NCBI RefSeq assembly: GCF_001658005.1
Contig: NZ_CP015987.1
Coordinates: 550,001 to 614,000, forward strand
Direction of reading: 5' to 3'
DNA length: 64,000 bases
From: Sphingobium sp. EP60837
GTDB taxonomy: Bacteria; Pseudomonadota; Alphaproteobacteria; Sphingomonadales; Sphingomonadaceae
Shown: one piece after another, positions 24,652 through 34,182 of the stretch
How positions within the stretch are numbered: position 1 is the first letter of the stretch
Layout of the letters: each line of letters starts with the position of its first letter
Program-made: the position numbers and the translations under genes
The notes under the pieces: generated by a model
Seen by the model: the letters and a program-made list of their open reading frames with translations, nothing else
The model's database searches: none
Told to the model about the DNA's origin: nothing

Positions 24652-25227
24652 TCAGGCGAGCTTCAGCCCCTCCTGGTTCATGCGGCGGGTGAGGGTTTCG
24701 TTTTCCTTTTCGCTGATCGCCTGCTTGAGACGAGGAAAGAGTTCCTGCTCCTCACGCCGGATATGCTCTTCGATATCGCGGCGGAATTGGGCGAGCTTGG
24801 CTTGGAAAGCGGTGTGGTCGCGGGTGAGGTCGGTCAGTTCGTAGAGATATTGCTTCACATAGCCATGGTCGGCGTTGAGCGCGTCGGCTTCTTCGCGCAT
24901 GCCTGCGGCGCGCATCGCAGCGTAGATGGCGTTCTCCTCCTCCATCGCATGCTTGCCGAGCGCATGCTTAAGCTGGGTCAACAGCATGCTGCGCCTGCCA
25001 TGCGCGGCCGGTCCCGCCTCACGCAGCTTGTCGAATAGCCCAAGCGCCATCTTGTGCTCCATCGCCAGGGCCTTGTCCCACTCGCCTGCTAGCGCGGTCG
25101 GGGCTTGGACAGCGAATTTGCGTCCGGCTGCCCCCAAGAGAGCAAGACCCGCGCCGATGCCCGCCCCGATCAAGGCTTCGCGGCTGGAGCCGTGGGTGAA
25201 ACGGTGAAGCGGTGCGTGCGCGCCCAT
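24652..25227 (-). CDS. Hemerythrin-domain protein
   Basis: A 191-aa protein. ATG 25227 has AAGGAGG seven bases upstream. A hydrophobic N-terminal segment (EALIGAGIGAGLALLGAA, about 16-33) may anchor it. The four-helix hemerythrin-like bundle has histidines and acids in ALAMEHKMALGLFD, HALGKHAMEEENAIYAAM, NADHGYVKQYLYEL and DIEEHIRREEQELFPRLK, the pattern of a di-iron site. Such domains bind oxygen, sense iron or handle oxidants; the specific role is unknown. It heads a four-gene operon. Confidence 0.88.
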   Translation of the reverse strand: MGAHAPLHRFTHGSSREALIGAGIGAGLALLGAAGRKFAVQAPTALAGEWDKALAMEHKMALGLFDKLREAGPAAHGRRSMLLTQLKHALGKHAMEEENAIYAAMRAAGMREEADALNADHGYVKQYLYELTDLTRDHTAFQAKLAQFRRDIEEHIRREEQELFPRLKQAISEKENETLTRRMNQEGLKLA

Positions 25228-25257
25228 GATGATCCTCCTTTGCCTGAATGGTCCGAC

Positions 25258-25282
25258 AACGAGCCTCGCGCAGCCCCGTTCC
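25258..25282 (-). promoter_or_regulatory. EcfG-type general stress promoter for the hemerythrin operon
   Basis: On the minus strand GGAAC (25282-25278), a 16-base spacer and CGTT (25261-25258), an exact match. It lies 30 bases upstream of the hemerythrin ATG. Confidence 0.75.
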
Positions 25283-25351
25283 ACCGTGTTTGGAAGACAG
25301 GAGAAAGCCCCTAACGCAGGTTAACGAGGCGCGATTTTTGGTCGGGAAAGC

Positions 25352-25376
25352 GGAACGGCGCATGGCCGTGCTGGTT
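25352..25376 (+). promoter_or_regulatory. Possible EcfG-type promoter before the SRPBCC operon
   Basis: GGAAC (25352-25356), a 16-base spacer and GGTT (25373-25376), one mismatch, 40 bases before the ATG at 25417. It is divergent from the exact promoter at 25258. Confidence 0.45.
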
Positions 25377-25416
25377 GGCGAGGGATCAGGACAGACCCCA
25401 AAGAGAGGAGCGCAGC

Positions 25417-26010
25417 ATGGGTGACATAAGGACCCCAAGCCAGCAGGACGACGCGCCGCCCGTCACCGCCAAGCAGGCGGAAAAGCAGGAGCAGGCCAAG
25501 GACGGGATCCCGCAGGCCGAGGGCAGCGACATCAGCGCGAAGACGGTGACGATCAATCGGCCCAGGCAGGAAATCTATGACTTCTGGCGCGACTTTTCGA
25601 ACCTGGCGCAGGTGATGGACAATGTCATCGCCATCGATACGTTGGATGAGCGGCGGTCGCATTGGACGGTCAAGGCGCCGGGTGGCGGCACCGTCGAATG
25701 GACTTCGTTAGTGACCGAGGACCGGCCGGGCGAACTGATCGCCTGGATGTCCGAAGAAGGCGCTGATGTGGCCAATAGCGGGCGTATCGAATTTCGTGAC
25801 GCGCCGGGTGGGCGCGGCACATGGGTGACCGCGACCATCCTCTATGATCCGCCGGCGGGCGTCATCGGCAAGGTCATCGCCAAGATGTTCCAGCGTGAAC
25901 CGCACACCCAGGCGCGCCGCGACCTGCGGCGGCTAAAGCAGCTCATGGAAACCGGGGAAATCGCCACGGCCGCCCGGACGATGGCGCAATATGAGGAGGA
26001 GCAGAACTGA
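25417..26010 (+). CDS. SRPBCC-family protein (cyclase/dehydrase type)
   Basis: A 197-aa protein. ATG 25417 has AGAGGAG upstream. A polar N-terminus (1-50) precedes the lipid- or ligand-binding SRPBCC domain: [40 protein letters not shown], then [20 protein letters not shown]. Ligand unknown. The TGA stop overlaps the next ATG by one base (TGATG), so it is translated with the alcohol dehydrogenase. Confidence 0.87.
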   Translation: MGDIRTPSQQDDAPPVTAKQAEKQEQAKDGIPQAEGSDISAKTVTINRPRQEIYDFWRDFSNLAQVMDNVIAIDTLDERRSHWTVKAPGGGTVEWTSLVTEDRPGELIAWMSEEGADVANSGRIEFRDAPGGRGTWVTATILYDPPAGVIGKVIAKMFQREPHTQARRDLRRLKQLMETGEIATAARTMAQYEEEQN

Positions 26011-27203
26011 TGCGCGCGCTCACCTGGCATGGAAAGCATGACGTCCGCGTGGACACTGTGGACGACCCCGAAATCATCAACCCGCGCGATGCGATCATCA
26101 AGATCACATCAACCGCCATCTGCGGATCCGACCTGCATTTATATGACGCCTATATCCCCACCATGGAGAAAGGCGACATATTGGGCCATGAGTTCATGGG
26201 CGAAGTAGTCGAGGTCGGGGCGAAATCCACGCTGCAGAAAGGGCAGCGGGTCGTGGTACCCTTCACGATCAGCTGCGGGGGCTGCTTCCATTGCGAAAAG
26301 CATCAATATTCCGCCTGTGAAAACGGCCTGCCCGCCGAGAATCAGGAGATCGCCCAGACGCTCTATGGCCATCCTATGGCTGGGCTGTTTGGTTATAGCC
26401 ATATGACCGGCGGCTATGCGGGCGGGCAGGCGGAATATGTACGCGTGCCCTTTTCCGACGTCGGGCCGATCGTGATCCCCGACGGGGTGGATGACGACAA
26501 GGTGCTGTTCCTGTCCGACATTCTGCCGACCGGATGGATGGCTGCGGAGAATGCCGACATAGAGGCTGGAGATACGGTCGCCGTCTGGGGTTGCGGCCCT
26601 GTCGGGCTGTTCGCCGTGCAATCGGCTTTCCTGATGGGCGCTGAGCGGGTGATCGCGATCGATCATTTCCCCCGCCGCCTGGAATTGGCGCGCCGTTTTG
26701 GCGCGGAGACGATCAATTATGAGGAAAGCAAGACCTATGACGCGCTGATGGAAATGACCGGCGGCATCGGGCCAGACGCCTGCATCGATTCGGTTGGGCT
26801 AGAAGCGCATGGCCTGTTTGCTGACAATGTAATCGATCAGATCAAGGTATCGACCTTCCTTGGCACCGATCGCGCCCATTCGATCCGCCAGGCGATTATC
26901 GCCTGCCGCAAGGGCGGACGCGTGTCGATGCCAGCGGTTTATGGCGGCATGGTCGATAAATTCCCGCTTGGCGCCTTCATGCAAAAGGGGCTCACGCTGA
27001 AGACCGGCCAGACTCATGTGCAACATTATATGCCGGCCCTGCTGAACGCGATCATGGAAGGCAAGATCGATACGACCTTCCTCATCAGCCATCGCCTGCC
27101 GCTGGAACAGGCGGCGGAGGGATATCGCATGTTCCATGACAAGCAGAATGAAGTGACCAAGATCGTACTGAAGCCCGGCATGGATCCGGCGCTGCCGGCC
27201 TGA
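26010..27203 (+). CDS. Zinc-dependent medium-chain alcohol dehydrogenase
   Basis: A 397-aa MDR enzyme close to the glutathione-independent formaldehyde dehydrogenase-like group. Catalytic zinc Cys is in [12 protein letters not shown] (about 38) and the His-Glu in LGHEFMGEV. The structural zinc cysteines are [15 protein letters not shown]. The NAD-binding motif is [10 protein letters not shown] (about 198). The actual substrate is unclear. It sits in an operon with SRPBCC and SDR genes. Confidence 0.93.
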   Translation: MRALTWHGKHDVRVDTVDDPEIINPRDAIIKITSTAICGSDLHLYDAYIPTMEKGDILGHEFMGEVVEVGAKSTLQKGQRVVVPFTISCGGCFHCEKHQYSACENGLPAENQEIAQTLYGHPMAGLFGYSHMTGGYAGGQAEYVRVPFSDVGPIVIPDGVDDDKVLFLSDILPTGWMAAENADIEAGDTVAVWGCGPVGLFAVQSAFLMGAERVIAIDHFPRRLELARRFGAETINYEESKTYDALMEMTGGIGPDACIDSVGLEAHGLFADNVIDQIKVSTFLGTDRAHSIRQAIIACRKGGRVSMPAVYGGMVDKFPLGAFMQKGLTLKTGQTHVQHYMPALLNAIMEGKIDTTFLISHRLPLEQAAEGYRMFHDKQNEVTKIVLKPGMDPALPA

Positions 27204-27217
27204 AGAGGAGAAGGACC

Positions 27218-28003
27218 ATGGCTTCACGCAAACTCGCGATTGTGACCGGCGCATCGACCGGCATCGGCTTTGAACTCGCCCATGTGGCGGCGCAGGAAGG
27301 ATGCGACCTGCTGGTCGTCGCCGACGAGCCGCTGATCGAGGCGGCGGCGAGAGATTTCGCGCGGCATGGCACAGTCGTGCAATCGGTGGAGGCCGACCTT
27401 TCCACCTTCGAAGGTGTGGATCGGCTGCTCGCGGCGGCGGGGGGACGACAAATCGACCTGCTGTTCGCCAACGCCGGGCGTGGCATCGGGCACAGCTTCC
27501 TCGAACAAGATGTCGCGACCTGGCGGCGCGTGATCGACACTAATATCACCGGAACGCTCTACCTGCTGCAGAAGGTGCTGCGGCAAATGGTGGCGCGTAA
27601 TGAAGGGAAGGTGCTGATCACCGGCTCTATTGCAGGCTTCATTCCGGGGGCCTTTCATGCCGTCTATAACGGCACCAAGGCTTTCATTGACAGCTTTGCG
27701 GACGCGATCCGCAACGAGATCAAGGAAAGCGACGGCGTGACCATCACCAATCTGATGCCAGGGGCGACCGATACCGAATTTTTCGAGCGCGCCGACATGT
27801 TGGATACCAAGGTCGGCACGATGGAAAAGGACGACCCGGCCAAGGTTGCGCGTGACGGCTGGGACGCGCTCATTGCAGGCAAAGCGCATATCGTGTCGGG
27901 CTGGAAGAACAAGATCCAGGCGGCGGCCGCTCATGTCGCCCCCGCCGGCGTCCTGGCGGAATTCCATCGCAAGCAGGCGGAGCCGGGAACAGGCGAAGAG
28001 TGA
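27218..28003 (+). CDS. Short-chain dehydrogenase/reductase
   Basis: A 261-aa classical SDR. The cofactor motif is TGASTGIG (about 10-17), then NAG, and the catalytic Ser-Tyr-Lys appear in ITGSIAGF and YNGTKAF. The downstream MPGATDTEFF block resembles uncharacterised SDRs in oxidative-stress loci. AGAGGAGAAGG precedes the ATG. It is the third gene after SRPBCC and MDR, 14 bases downstream. Confidence 0.92.
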   Translation: MASRKLAIVTGASTGIGFELAHVAAQEGCDLLVVADEPLIEAAARDFARHGTVVQSVEADLSTFEGVDRLLAAAGGRQIDLLFANAGRGIGHSFLEQDVATWRRVIDTNITGTLYLLQKVLRQMVARNEGKVLITGSIAGFIPGAFHAVYNGTKAFIDSFADAIRNEIKESDGVTITNLMPGATDTEFFERADMLDTKVGTMEKDDPAKVARDGWDALIAGKAHIVSGWKNKIQAAAAHVAPAGVLAEFHRKQAEPGTGEE

Positions 28004-28197
28004 TACCGAACTGATGTCCTCTTCCGCCTGTGTCCTGTTGACGCCCCTTCGATAGCCCCAGGCGGATGAGTGAGGAAAGATCGCTGAGGTTAAAGAGAAG
28101 GGCCTTGCGGCGCACGCGCGTCCCGCTATGAAGAGCGCGCTGGGTCGCGCCGAGGGGGGCTCGCACGGACAGATCCGGCGAGGCTGGGGGATAAGCC

Positions 28198-31100
28198 TTG
28201 AGCGCTGTTTGGAAAATTGGTCGCATACTGGCCGGGCTTGGCGCCTTGGGCCTGTCTTCCTTGTTGTCGGCGCAGGGCAGCGGTGATCGACCGCTATTGC
28301 AGGACAGTTTCCGGATCGGCAGCGGAGGCGGTGCGCTGTGCCAAGCGCAGAGCGCCAACGGCGATCCTGCCGCCCGCACCATGTTCGATCGCGCCTGGAC
28401 GGTCGTCTGCCGTGACTCGGCTCGGCCGGTGGGGCAGCTCTATGCGCTTCGCCAGGGCGCGGGCGATAGCGACGACATTATCCTGCGACGGCTGGCCGCC
28501 TCGCGCGGCGCTGCAGTGAATTGCAGCGGGGCGGGCGGTGTGACGCTGCCAGATGTGGGACAGGTCACGGTGCGCAACTGCAGCAGCCAGGCGGGCGTCT
28601 ATCGCATAGTGACGGTGGCGCGCGGCAAGACGCTTTATGCGGCGCAGGGTTTTGCGCCTTATGCGAGCGCCCTGGATCTGGGCCTGCGTATTGTGGCCCT
28701 TGGGCGCACGGTGCCGGGCAAGCTGGACATCGTTACGACAGGCGGAGGCAATGGCGCGGCCTTCGCGCGGATGCAGGCGGCGTCACTCGACCCGCAGACC
28801 GTGTTGGCGGAGGGTTATCGCCGCAATGCCTCGGGCAATTATGCCGAAGCCGCCGAATTTTTCGACAGCCTGACCGACCGGCTGGCGCGCGATCCGGACG
28901 CGAATGCGATGAGCCCGGTTGAACGGGCGAACCGGGCGCATGAATATTTGGTCAATCATGGGCTGCAGCTGTCTAATCTTGGCCTGTTCGATCAGGCCGA
29001 TGCCGCCTTCGCGCAGGCGCGCGCAATTCCCACGGCTGACCCGGTGCAGCTGCGCCTCCGCCGCAATTTTGAAGCGGTGCATCATCTCAATCAGCAGGAT
29101 CTGCAAGGCGCGCTTGGCTTGTTGGACCAGTCGCCAGAAGGTGGCGTGGCGGTCGGCGCAGGCGACGACGGTGCGGTGATGCTGTCCAGCGACGTCGCGG
29201 CGGAATTGAGCAGCGGCGCGTCCGGAGCACGGGCGCTCGGCGTACGGCAGGATGCGAAGCTCGCTCCGGGCGAGCGCGCAGCGATCCTCGATGCGCAGGC
29301 GCAGCAGTTGCGCGGCACGATTCTGCGCTTGTCGGGCAAGCCACGCGAGGCGCGCGCGGTGCTGGCCCAGGCGCTGGCCGATGCGCAGCGCATCCGCGAC
29401 GGACGCGTGACGTCGATCACTCGCCTGCGCGCCCAACTGCTGGGCGAGATCGCGCTGACGCAGGAGGCCGAGGGCGATTTCGGAGGCGCGGAGGCGCGGC
29501 TCCACCAGGCTGTCACCTTGATCGCAGCGCAATATCCCGAAACGTTGGCGCTGAACGGCGCGCGGGCGCGCTTGGGCGCTTTCCTGGTACGGCGCGGACG
29601 GACACAAGAGGCGCTGAAAACCTATCGCGCGATCATGGCGTCCACGGTTGCGGGCCGGGGCACGCTGACGGCGATGGTGAACCAGTTGCAGCCCTATTTC
29701 ACGTTGCTGGCGGCGGAGATGCCCAGACGGCCCGAACTGGCGGCGGACCTGTTCGAGGCATCGCAGCTGCTAGTGCGGCCTGGTGCTGCCGAAACGCTGG
29801 AGCTGCTGAGCCGGGAATTGTCGGCTGGCGATGGAGAAGCGGCGCGGCTGTTTCGCCAGTCGGTCTCCCTCTCACGCGACGTCGAGCGCGGCCGCATCGC
29901 GCTCGCCCAACTACGCGAGGCTGGCAAGGACGACAGCGCCACACGGGAAGAAGTCGCGCGGCGGCAGGCGGAGCTTGATGCTCTCTCTAGCGACCAGGCG
30001 GCGACGCTGACAGCGCTGGCCGCCTATCCACAATATCGTGCGGTGAGCCCGCAGGTGTTGACGCTGGACGAGATGCGGGCAACGCTTAAGAGCGGGGAGG
30101 GCTATTACAAGCTCGCCCAGCTTGGCGACGCGCTTTACGGGCTATGGATCGATGCGCAGGGGGCGACCGGCTTCCGTTTGGGAACGAGCGCCAGCGAGGT
30201 GGCGCGCAAGGTCGCGGCGCTGCGCGAGACGATCTCGATCGCAGTAGGTGGCGTGCAGACCACCTATGCGTTGGACCTGCCCGTGGCGCGCAGCCTCTAT
30301 CTTGACCTCTTCGGCCCGGTTGATCAGCGGCTGAAGAGCGTTGGCCATCTGATCTTCGAGCCCGACGGCGCGATGCTGCAGCTGCCGGTCAACCTCCTGG
30401 TGGCGAGCCAATCCGGTGTGGATGCCTATGAAGCGCGGGTGGCGAAGGGGGGCGACGAGTTTGATTTTCGCGGCGTCGATTGGCTAGGGCGCGATCATGC
30501 GGTGAGCACGGCACTGTCAGCGCGGGCTTTTCGTGATGCACGGCTGACCGCGCCGTCAGGCGCGGCGCAAAGCTATATTGGTTTTGGCGACAATGTGCCG
30601 CTCGCAGGGCTCAAGCTGGCAGCGTTGACGCGCGGCGCCTTGCCCGGCGTCGGCGAGGATTGCGGCTGGTCGCCTGCGCAATGGAACCATCCTATCCCGG
30701 CGACCGAATTGCGGCGGGCGGCGCAGGCCATCGGCGGGCAGGGCAGCGAGCTGGTGACCGGCGGTGCCTTCACCGATGCGGCGGTTATGGGACGCGGCGA
30801 CCTTGACCATTTCCGCATCCTCCATTTCGCGACCCACGGCCTGGTAACGCCGCCACGTGCGGGATGCCCCGCGCGCCCGGCGCTGCTGACGAGCTTTGCC
30901 CCGAGCGGCGCTTCGGACGGGCTGCTGCAATTTGGCGAGATTTTCGACCTGCGGCTGAACGCCGATCTCGTGGTGCTGTCGGCTTGCGACACGGCCGGTG
31001 CGGCGGGCGCCGAAACGACGCGGGCGGCCGGGCTTTCCAGCGGCGGCGGGGCGCTGGACGGTCTGGTGCGCGCCTTTATCGGGGCGGGGAGCCGGTCGGT

Positions 31101-31314
31101 GATCGCCAGCCATTGGCCCGCGCCGGAGGAATATCGGGCGACCGAACGGCTGATGAGCGGACTGTTCGCCGCCGCGCCGAATGAGCCGGTCGCCGAGGCA
31201 TTGCGGGCGACGCAGGTCAAATTGATGGACGATGCCGATACGTCGCATCCCTTTTACTGGTCCGGCTTTGCGGTCATCGGCGATGGCGCGCGCCCCTTGA
31301 TCGCCCAGCGGTGA
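28198..31314 (+). CDS. CHAT-domain peptidase-like protein with TPR region
   Basis: A 1038-aa protein read from TTG 28198 (GGGGGAT upstream). A hydrophobic N-terminus (about 7-25, LAGLGALGLSSLLSAQ) looks like a signal peptide. Residues about 200-560 are helical TPR-like repeats. The C-terminal CHAT domain, a caspase-like clan CD fold, shows the His-Cys pair His880 (HFATHG) and Cys930 (SACDTAG), then GLVRAFIGAGSRSVIASHWP. CHAT proteins are proteases or inactive relatives. It heads a long operon with two-partner secretion genes 4 bases from the next start, so it might process the exoprotein (inference). Confidence 0.9.
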   Translation: MSAVWKIGRILAGLGALGLSSLLSAQGSGDRPLLQDSFRIGSGGGALCQAQSANGDPAARTMFDRAWTVVCRDSARPVGQLYALRQGAGDSDDIILRRLAASRGAAVNCSGAGGVTLPDVGQVTVRNCSSQAGVYRIVTVARGKTLYAAQGFAPYASALDLGLRIVALGRTVPGKLDIVTTGGGNGAAFARMQAASLDPQTVLAEGYRRNASGNYAEAAEFFDSLTDRLARDPDANAMSPVERANRAHEYLVNHGLQLSNLGLFDQADAAFAQARAIPTADPVQLRLRRNFEAVHHLNQQDLQGALGLLDQSPEGGVAVGAGDDGAVMLSSDVAAELSSGASGARALGVRQDAKLAPGERAAILDAQAQQLRGTILRLSGKPREARAVLAQALADAQRIRDGRVTSITRLRAQLLGEIALTQEAEGDFGGAEARLHQAVTLIAAQYPETLALNGARARLGAFLVRRGRTQEALKTYRAIMASTVAGRGTLTAMVNQLQPYFTLLAAEMPRRPELAADLFEASQLLVRPGAAETLELLSRELSAGDGEAARLFRQSVSLSRDVERGRIALAQLREAGKDDSATREEVARRQAELDALSSDQAATLTALAAYPQYRAVSPQVLTLDEMRATLKSGEGYYKLAQLGDALYGLWIDAQGATGFRLGTSASEVARKVAALRETISIAVGGVQTTYALDLPVARSLYLDLFGPVDQRLKSVGHLIFEPDGAMLQLPVNLLVASQSGVDAYEARVAKGGDEFDFRGVDWLGRDHAVSTALSARAFRDARLTAPSGAAQSYIGFGDNVPLAGLKLAALTRGALPGVGEDCGWSPAQWNHPIPATELRRAAQAIGGQGSELVTGGAFTDAAVMGRGDLDHFRILHFATHGLVTPPRAGCPARPALLTSFAPSGASDGLLQFGEIFDLRLNADLVVLSACDTAGAAGAETTRAAGLSSGGGALDGLVRAFIGAGSRSVIASHWPAPEEYRATERLMSGLFAAAPNEPVAEALRATQVKLMDDADTSHPFYWSGFAVIGDGARPLIAQR

Positions 31315-31318
31315 TTTG

Positions 31319-33361
31319 ATGGCGGCGCGGGCACTGCTGCGCCGGGGCGCACGCGTGGTGCAGGACGCGGGACGTTGGCGGCTAGCTGGAACAGCGCTGC
31401 TGTTGATGCTTGCACTCTTCGTGGCTGGATGGGATTGGACACGGCCCCTGGGTGGCGCGGGGTCGCAGCGCGAGATTGCGACGGCGGATGCCGAGCGCGG
31501 GCTGTATGACTGGCGGGCGGCCACCTTTGCGCCGCGCGTGGGTCAGGACCAGCGAGTGGTGATGGTCGTTTATGACGACCAGACCCTGATCGCGACGCGC
31601 AAGCGATCACCGCTCGATCGCGGGTTGTTGGCGCGGGCTCTGCGCAATCTGGATGCGATGGGCGCGAAGTCGATCGGCATCGATATCCTGTTCGATCAGC
31701 CGCAGGACGAGGATGCGCAACTGATTGCGGCGCTTCATGGGATGCGCACGCCGGTTTGGCTGGGCTACGCCAATATCGGCGACAATCGCGAACAGATCAT
31801 CTTTGAGCAGCAGCAATATCTCGACCGCTTCCTTACAAGGGCGCGCACCGATCGTGTCCGGCCTGCGAGCATCAGACTGGAGACCGACGCTGACAATGTC
31901 GCACGTAGCTGGCCCCGGCCGTTGGCAGGGCAGCCCCCGCTGCTATCGCTCGCGATGCAGCCTTCGCCGCGCTTTACCGATTATCGCGGCGCGATCCGCT
32001 TCCGCATGCCGCTGGCCCAAGCGGACGGGGCGGAGGAGCCGGTGATCCCTAGCCTGCAGATCGATCTGCTTGCTGACTCCGCCATGACCGCCGCGCTCGC
32101 ACCGATGGTGAAGGGGCGGCATGTGCTGATCGGCGGGGACATTGTCGATATCGACCAGTTCGAAACGCCGCTGTCGGGCAGGCAGGCGAAATCGACGATG
32201 ATCGGTCTTGAAGTCCATGCGACGATGCTGACGCAGTTGCTGGATGAAGCACTGCTGCCGGCGATTCCGGGATGGGCAATGTGGGCGGCAGCGGCGCTGG
32301 TGGTGCTGACGGCGGGGCTCACCAGCTTGGCGGAACTGCGCTGGTTCTGGCTTGTGCCCGCGCTGGTCGTGCAGGCTGGGGCGATTGTGGGCGCGCCGCT
32401 CTGGCTGCAGGCGCGCGGATGGGACACGAAGGGGTTGCCGGCCGCTGGTTGGGCGCTGGGCTGGGTGATCGCTTTTGCGGCTGTGAGCGCGGCGGCACGC
32501 GCGGTGACGTCGCAGCAGCGCCGCTTTGCGCAGGCGGCCCTTGGCAAATATCTGCCGCGCGACATAGCGGCGCAAATATTGGGTGACCCCGAGAAGCTCG
32601 CGCTGCACGGGGAAAAGCGGCCGATCTTCACCCTGTTTACTGATCTCGAGGGCTTTACCAAGCTTAGCCATGCCATCGCGCCGGAGATGGTGGCGCAATT
32701 GCTCAACCGCTATCTCGACATGTTGAGCGACGTCGTGCTGGCCCATGGCGGGACGATTGACAAATTCGTAGGCGATGCCGTCGTCGCCTTTTGGGGCGCG
32801 CCGATCGCGCGTGACGATGACGGACGCAAGGCGGCGCTGGCCGCCTATGCGATGTGGCAGGCGGGGGAGACGTTCCGCCGCGACCTGCCGCCGGGCGTCC
32901 CACCGATCGGGCGGACGCGCGTGGGGCTGCATCATGGCGATGCGATCGTCGGCAATTTCGGCGGAGAGGGACGGATCCAATATACTGCTCTTGGCGACAG
33001 CATGAATACGGCGGCTCGGCTTGAATCGGCGAACAAGGCGCTGGAGACGGCTGTGCTGGTGTCGCGCGAGGCGATGGAGCGGTCCGGCCTCAACTGGTGG
33101 CGGCCCATGGGGCGCGTAAGGCTGCGCGGACGGGCCACGCCAGTTGATCTGTTCGAGCCCGCGCCGGATTTCCCTGGCGAGGATCGCGCCCTGCTGGAGC
33201 AGGCTCTGGCCGCTTTTGACACCGAAGATGTGGAAGCGCGCGCGGCGGCGCTGGGGCAGTTGAAAGCGTTGGCAGACCGCTACCCGGAGGATGCGGCGCT
33301 CGCCAATCTGGTGTATCGCTATGAATATATTGGGGATGGAGAAATTTATGGTCTGGGCTAA
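31319..33361 (+). CDS. CHASE2-domain class III nucleotide cyclase
   Basis: A 680-aa membrane cyclase. ATG 31319 is used; a TTG sits one codon before. An N-terminal membrane helix (about 20-40) leads to an extracytoplasmic CHASE2 sensor (about 45-315; VVMVVYDDQTL, SIGIDILFDQP). Three further helices lie at about 318-395. The cyclase domain (about 430-600) has metal-binding FTDLEGFTKLS (Asp442) and KFVGDAVVAFWG (second Asp), then YTALGDSMNTAARLE. Product may be cAMP or cGMP. CHASE2 senses an unknown periplasmic signal. Two neighbouring genes encode a cyclic-nucleotide-binding protein and a CpdA-like phosphodiesterase. Confidence 0.93.
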   Translation: MAARALLRRGARVVQDAGRWRLAGTALLLMLALFVAGWDWTRPLGGAGSQREIATADAERGLYDWRAATFAPRVGQDQRVVMVVYDDQTLIATRKRSPLDRGLLARALRNLDAMGAKSIGIDILFDQPQDEDAQLIAALHGMRTPVWLGYANIGDNREQIIFEQQQYLDRFLTRARTDRVRPASIRLETDADNVARSWPRPLAGQPPLLSLAMQPSPRFTDYRGAIRFRMPLAQADGAEEPVIPSLQIDLLADSAMTAALAPMVKGRHVLIGGDIVDIDQFETPLSGRQAKSTMIGLEVHATMLTQLLDEALLPAIPGWAMWAAAALVVLTAGLTSLAELRWFWLVPALVVQAGAIVGAPLWLQARGWDTKGLPAAGWALGWVIAFAAVSAAARAVTSQQRRFAQAALGKYLPRDIAAQILGDPEKLALHGEKRPIFTLFTDLEGFTKLSHAIAPEMVAQLLNRYLDMLSDVVLAHGGTIDKFVGDAVVAFWGAPIARDDDGRKAALAAYAMWQAGETFRRDLPPGVPPIGRTRVGLHHGDAIVGNFGGEGRIQYTALGDSMNTAARLESANKALETAVLVSREAMERSGLNWWRPMGRVRLRGRATPVDLFEPAPDFPGEDRALLEQALAAFDTEDVEARAAALGQLKALADRYPEDAALANLVYRYEYIGDGEIYGLG

Positions 33362-34067
33362 GCGGGCGGCGGCGCTGGGCGTGGCGGCTATATTGGGCGT
33401 GGCGGGGCCTGCGCTGGCGGAGACTTTGGTGGTGCGCGCGTCCGGACCTTCGGCGCGGAATTATCCGCCGGGTGCGAAGCTGGCCGATGGCGGATCGCTG
33501 CTGTTGAAGGCGGGGGATGTGGTGACGCTGCTGGATGCCAAGGGCACGCGAACGCTGCGCGGGCCAGGACGCTTTGGCGTGACGGCGGCGGCGAGCGCTG
33601 CGCTTGCCAGCAATGTGACGCTCGCGGCGCTGCTCGACACGAAGCGCGTGCGACGGGCAAGGACCGGCGCGGTCCGCGGTGCGCTCGGCGAAGCGCCTGC
33701 CGTGGCGAAGCGGCCCAATTTGTGGCTTGTTGATATTGCGCAGCCGGGCGCCCTGTGCGTCGCTGATCCGCCTGCGGTTCGCCTGTGGCGCGTTGATGCA
33801 ACCAAGCCGCTGAGCCTGCGCATCAGCGGCGGGGGCGTACAGGCGGCGGCGAGCTTTGCGGCGGGCGAGACCATCGCTGCCTGGCCCGCTACGCTGCCGG
33901 TGAAGGATGGCGCGTCCTATCGCCTGGAGGCTGGCGGACGGTCCAGCGATATCCGTTTTGCGCTCCTGAACGCGGCCGATATCGGACTGGATGGGACGGC
34001 GGCGGCGCTGATCGCGCATGGTTGTCAGGCGCAGCTTGACCTGTTGGTCGAAACGGCAGCGCGTTAG
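33348..34067 (+). CDS. Secreted FecR-like protein
   Basis: A 239-aa protein from ATG 33348, supported by GGAG seven bases upstream; it overlaps the cyclase gene by 14 bases. Residues 1-24 form a signal peptide (WAKRAAALGVAAILGVAGPA, then LAETL). The mature N-terminus (YPPGAKLADGGSLLLKAGDV, VTLLDAKGTRTLRGPGRFGV) resembles the periplasmic FecR fold. The rest is beta-rich. There is no anti-sigma domain and no sigma factor gene beside it. Function in the secretion locus is unknown. Confidence 0.75.
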   Translation: MVWAKRAAALGVAAILGVAGPALAETLVVRASGPSARNYPPGAKLADGGSLLLKAGDVVTLLDAKGTRTLRGPGRFGVTAAASAALASNVTLAALLDTKRVRRARTGAVRGALGEAPAVAKRPNLWLVDIAQPGALCVADPPAVRLWRVDATKPLSLRISGGGVQAAASFAAGETIAAWPATLPVKDGASYRLEAGGRSSDIRFALLNAADIGLDGTAAALIAHGCQAQLDLLVETAAR

Positions 34068-34182
34068 GACTTGATAGCCGGGCCGGGGAAGTGCAGAGCG
34101 CCTGCACCTGGACGGTCGCAGCGATGGGGATGACAGGCCACAAGGCCGCTTCTCCGGCACGGTTGGGGGAAATGGGACGTCT

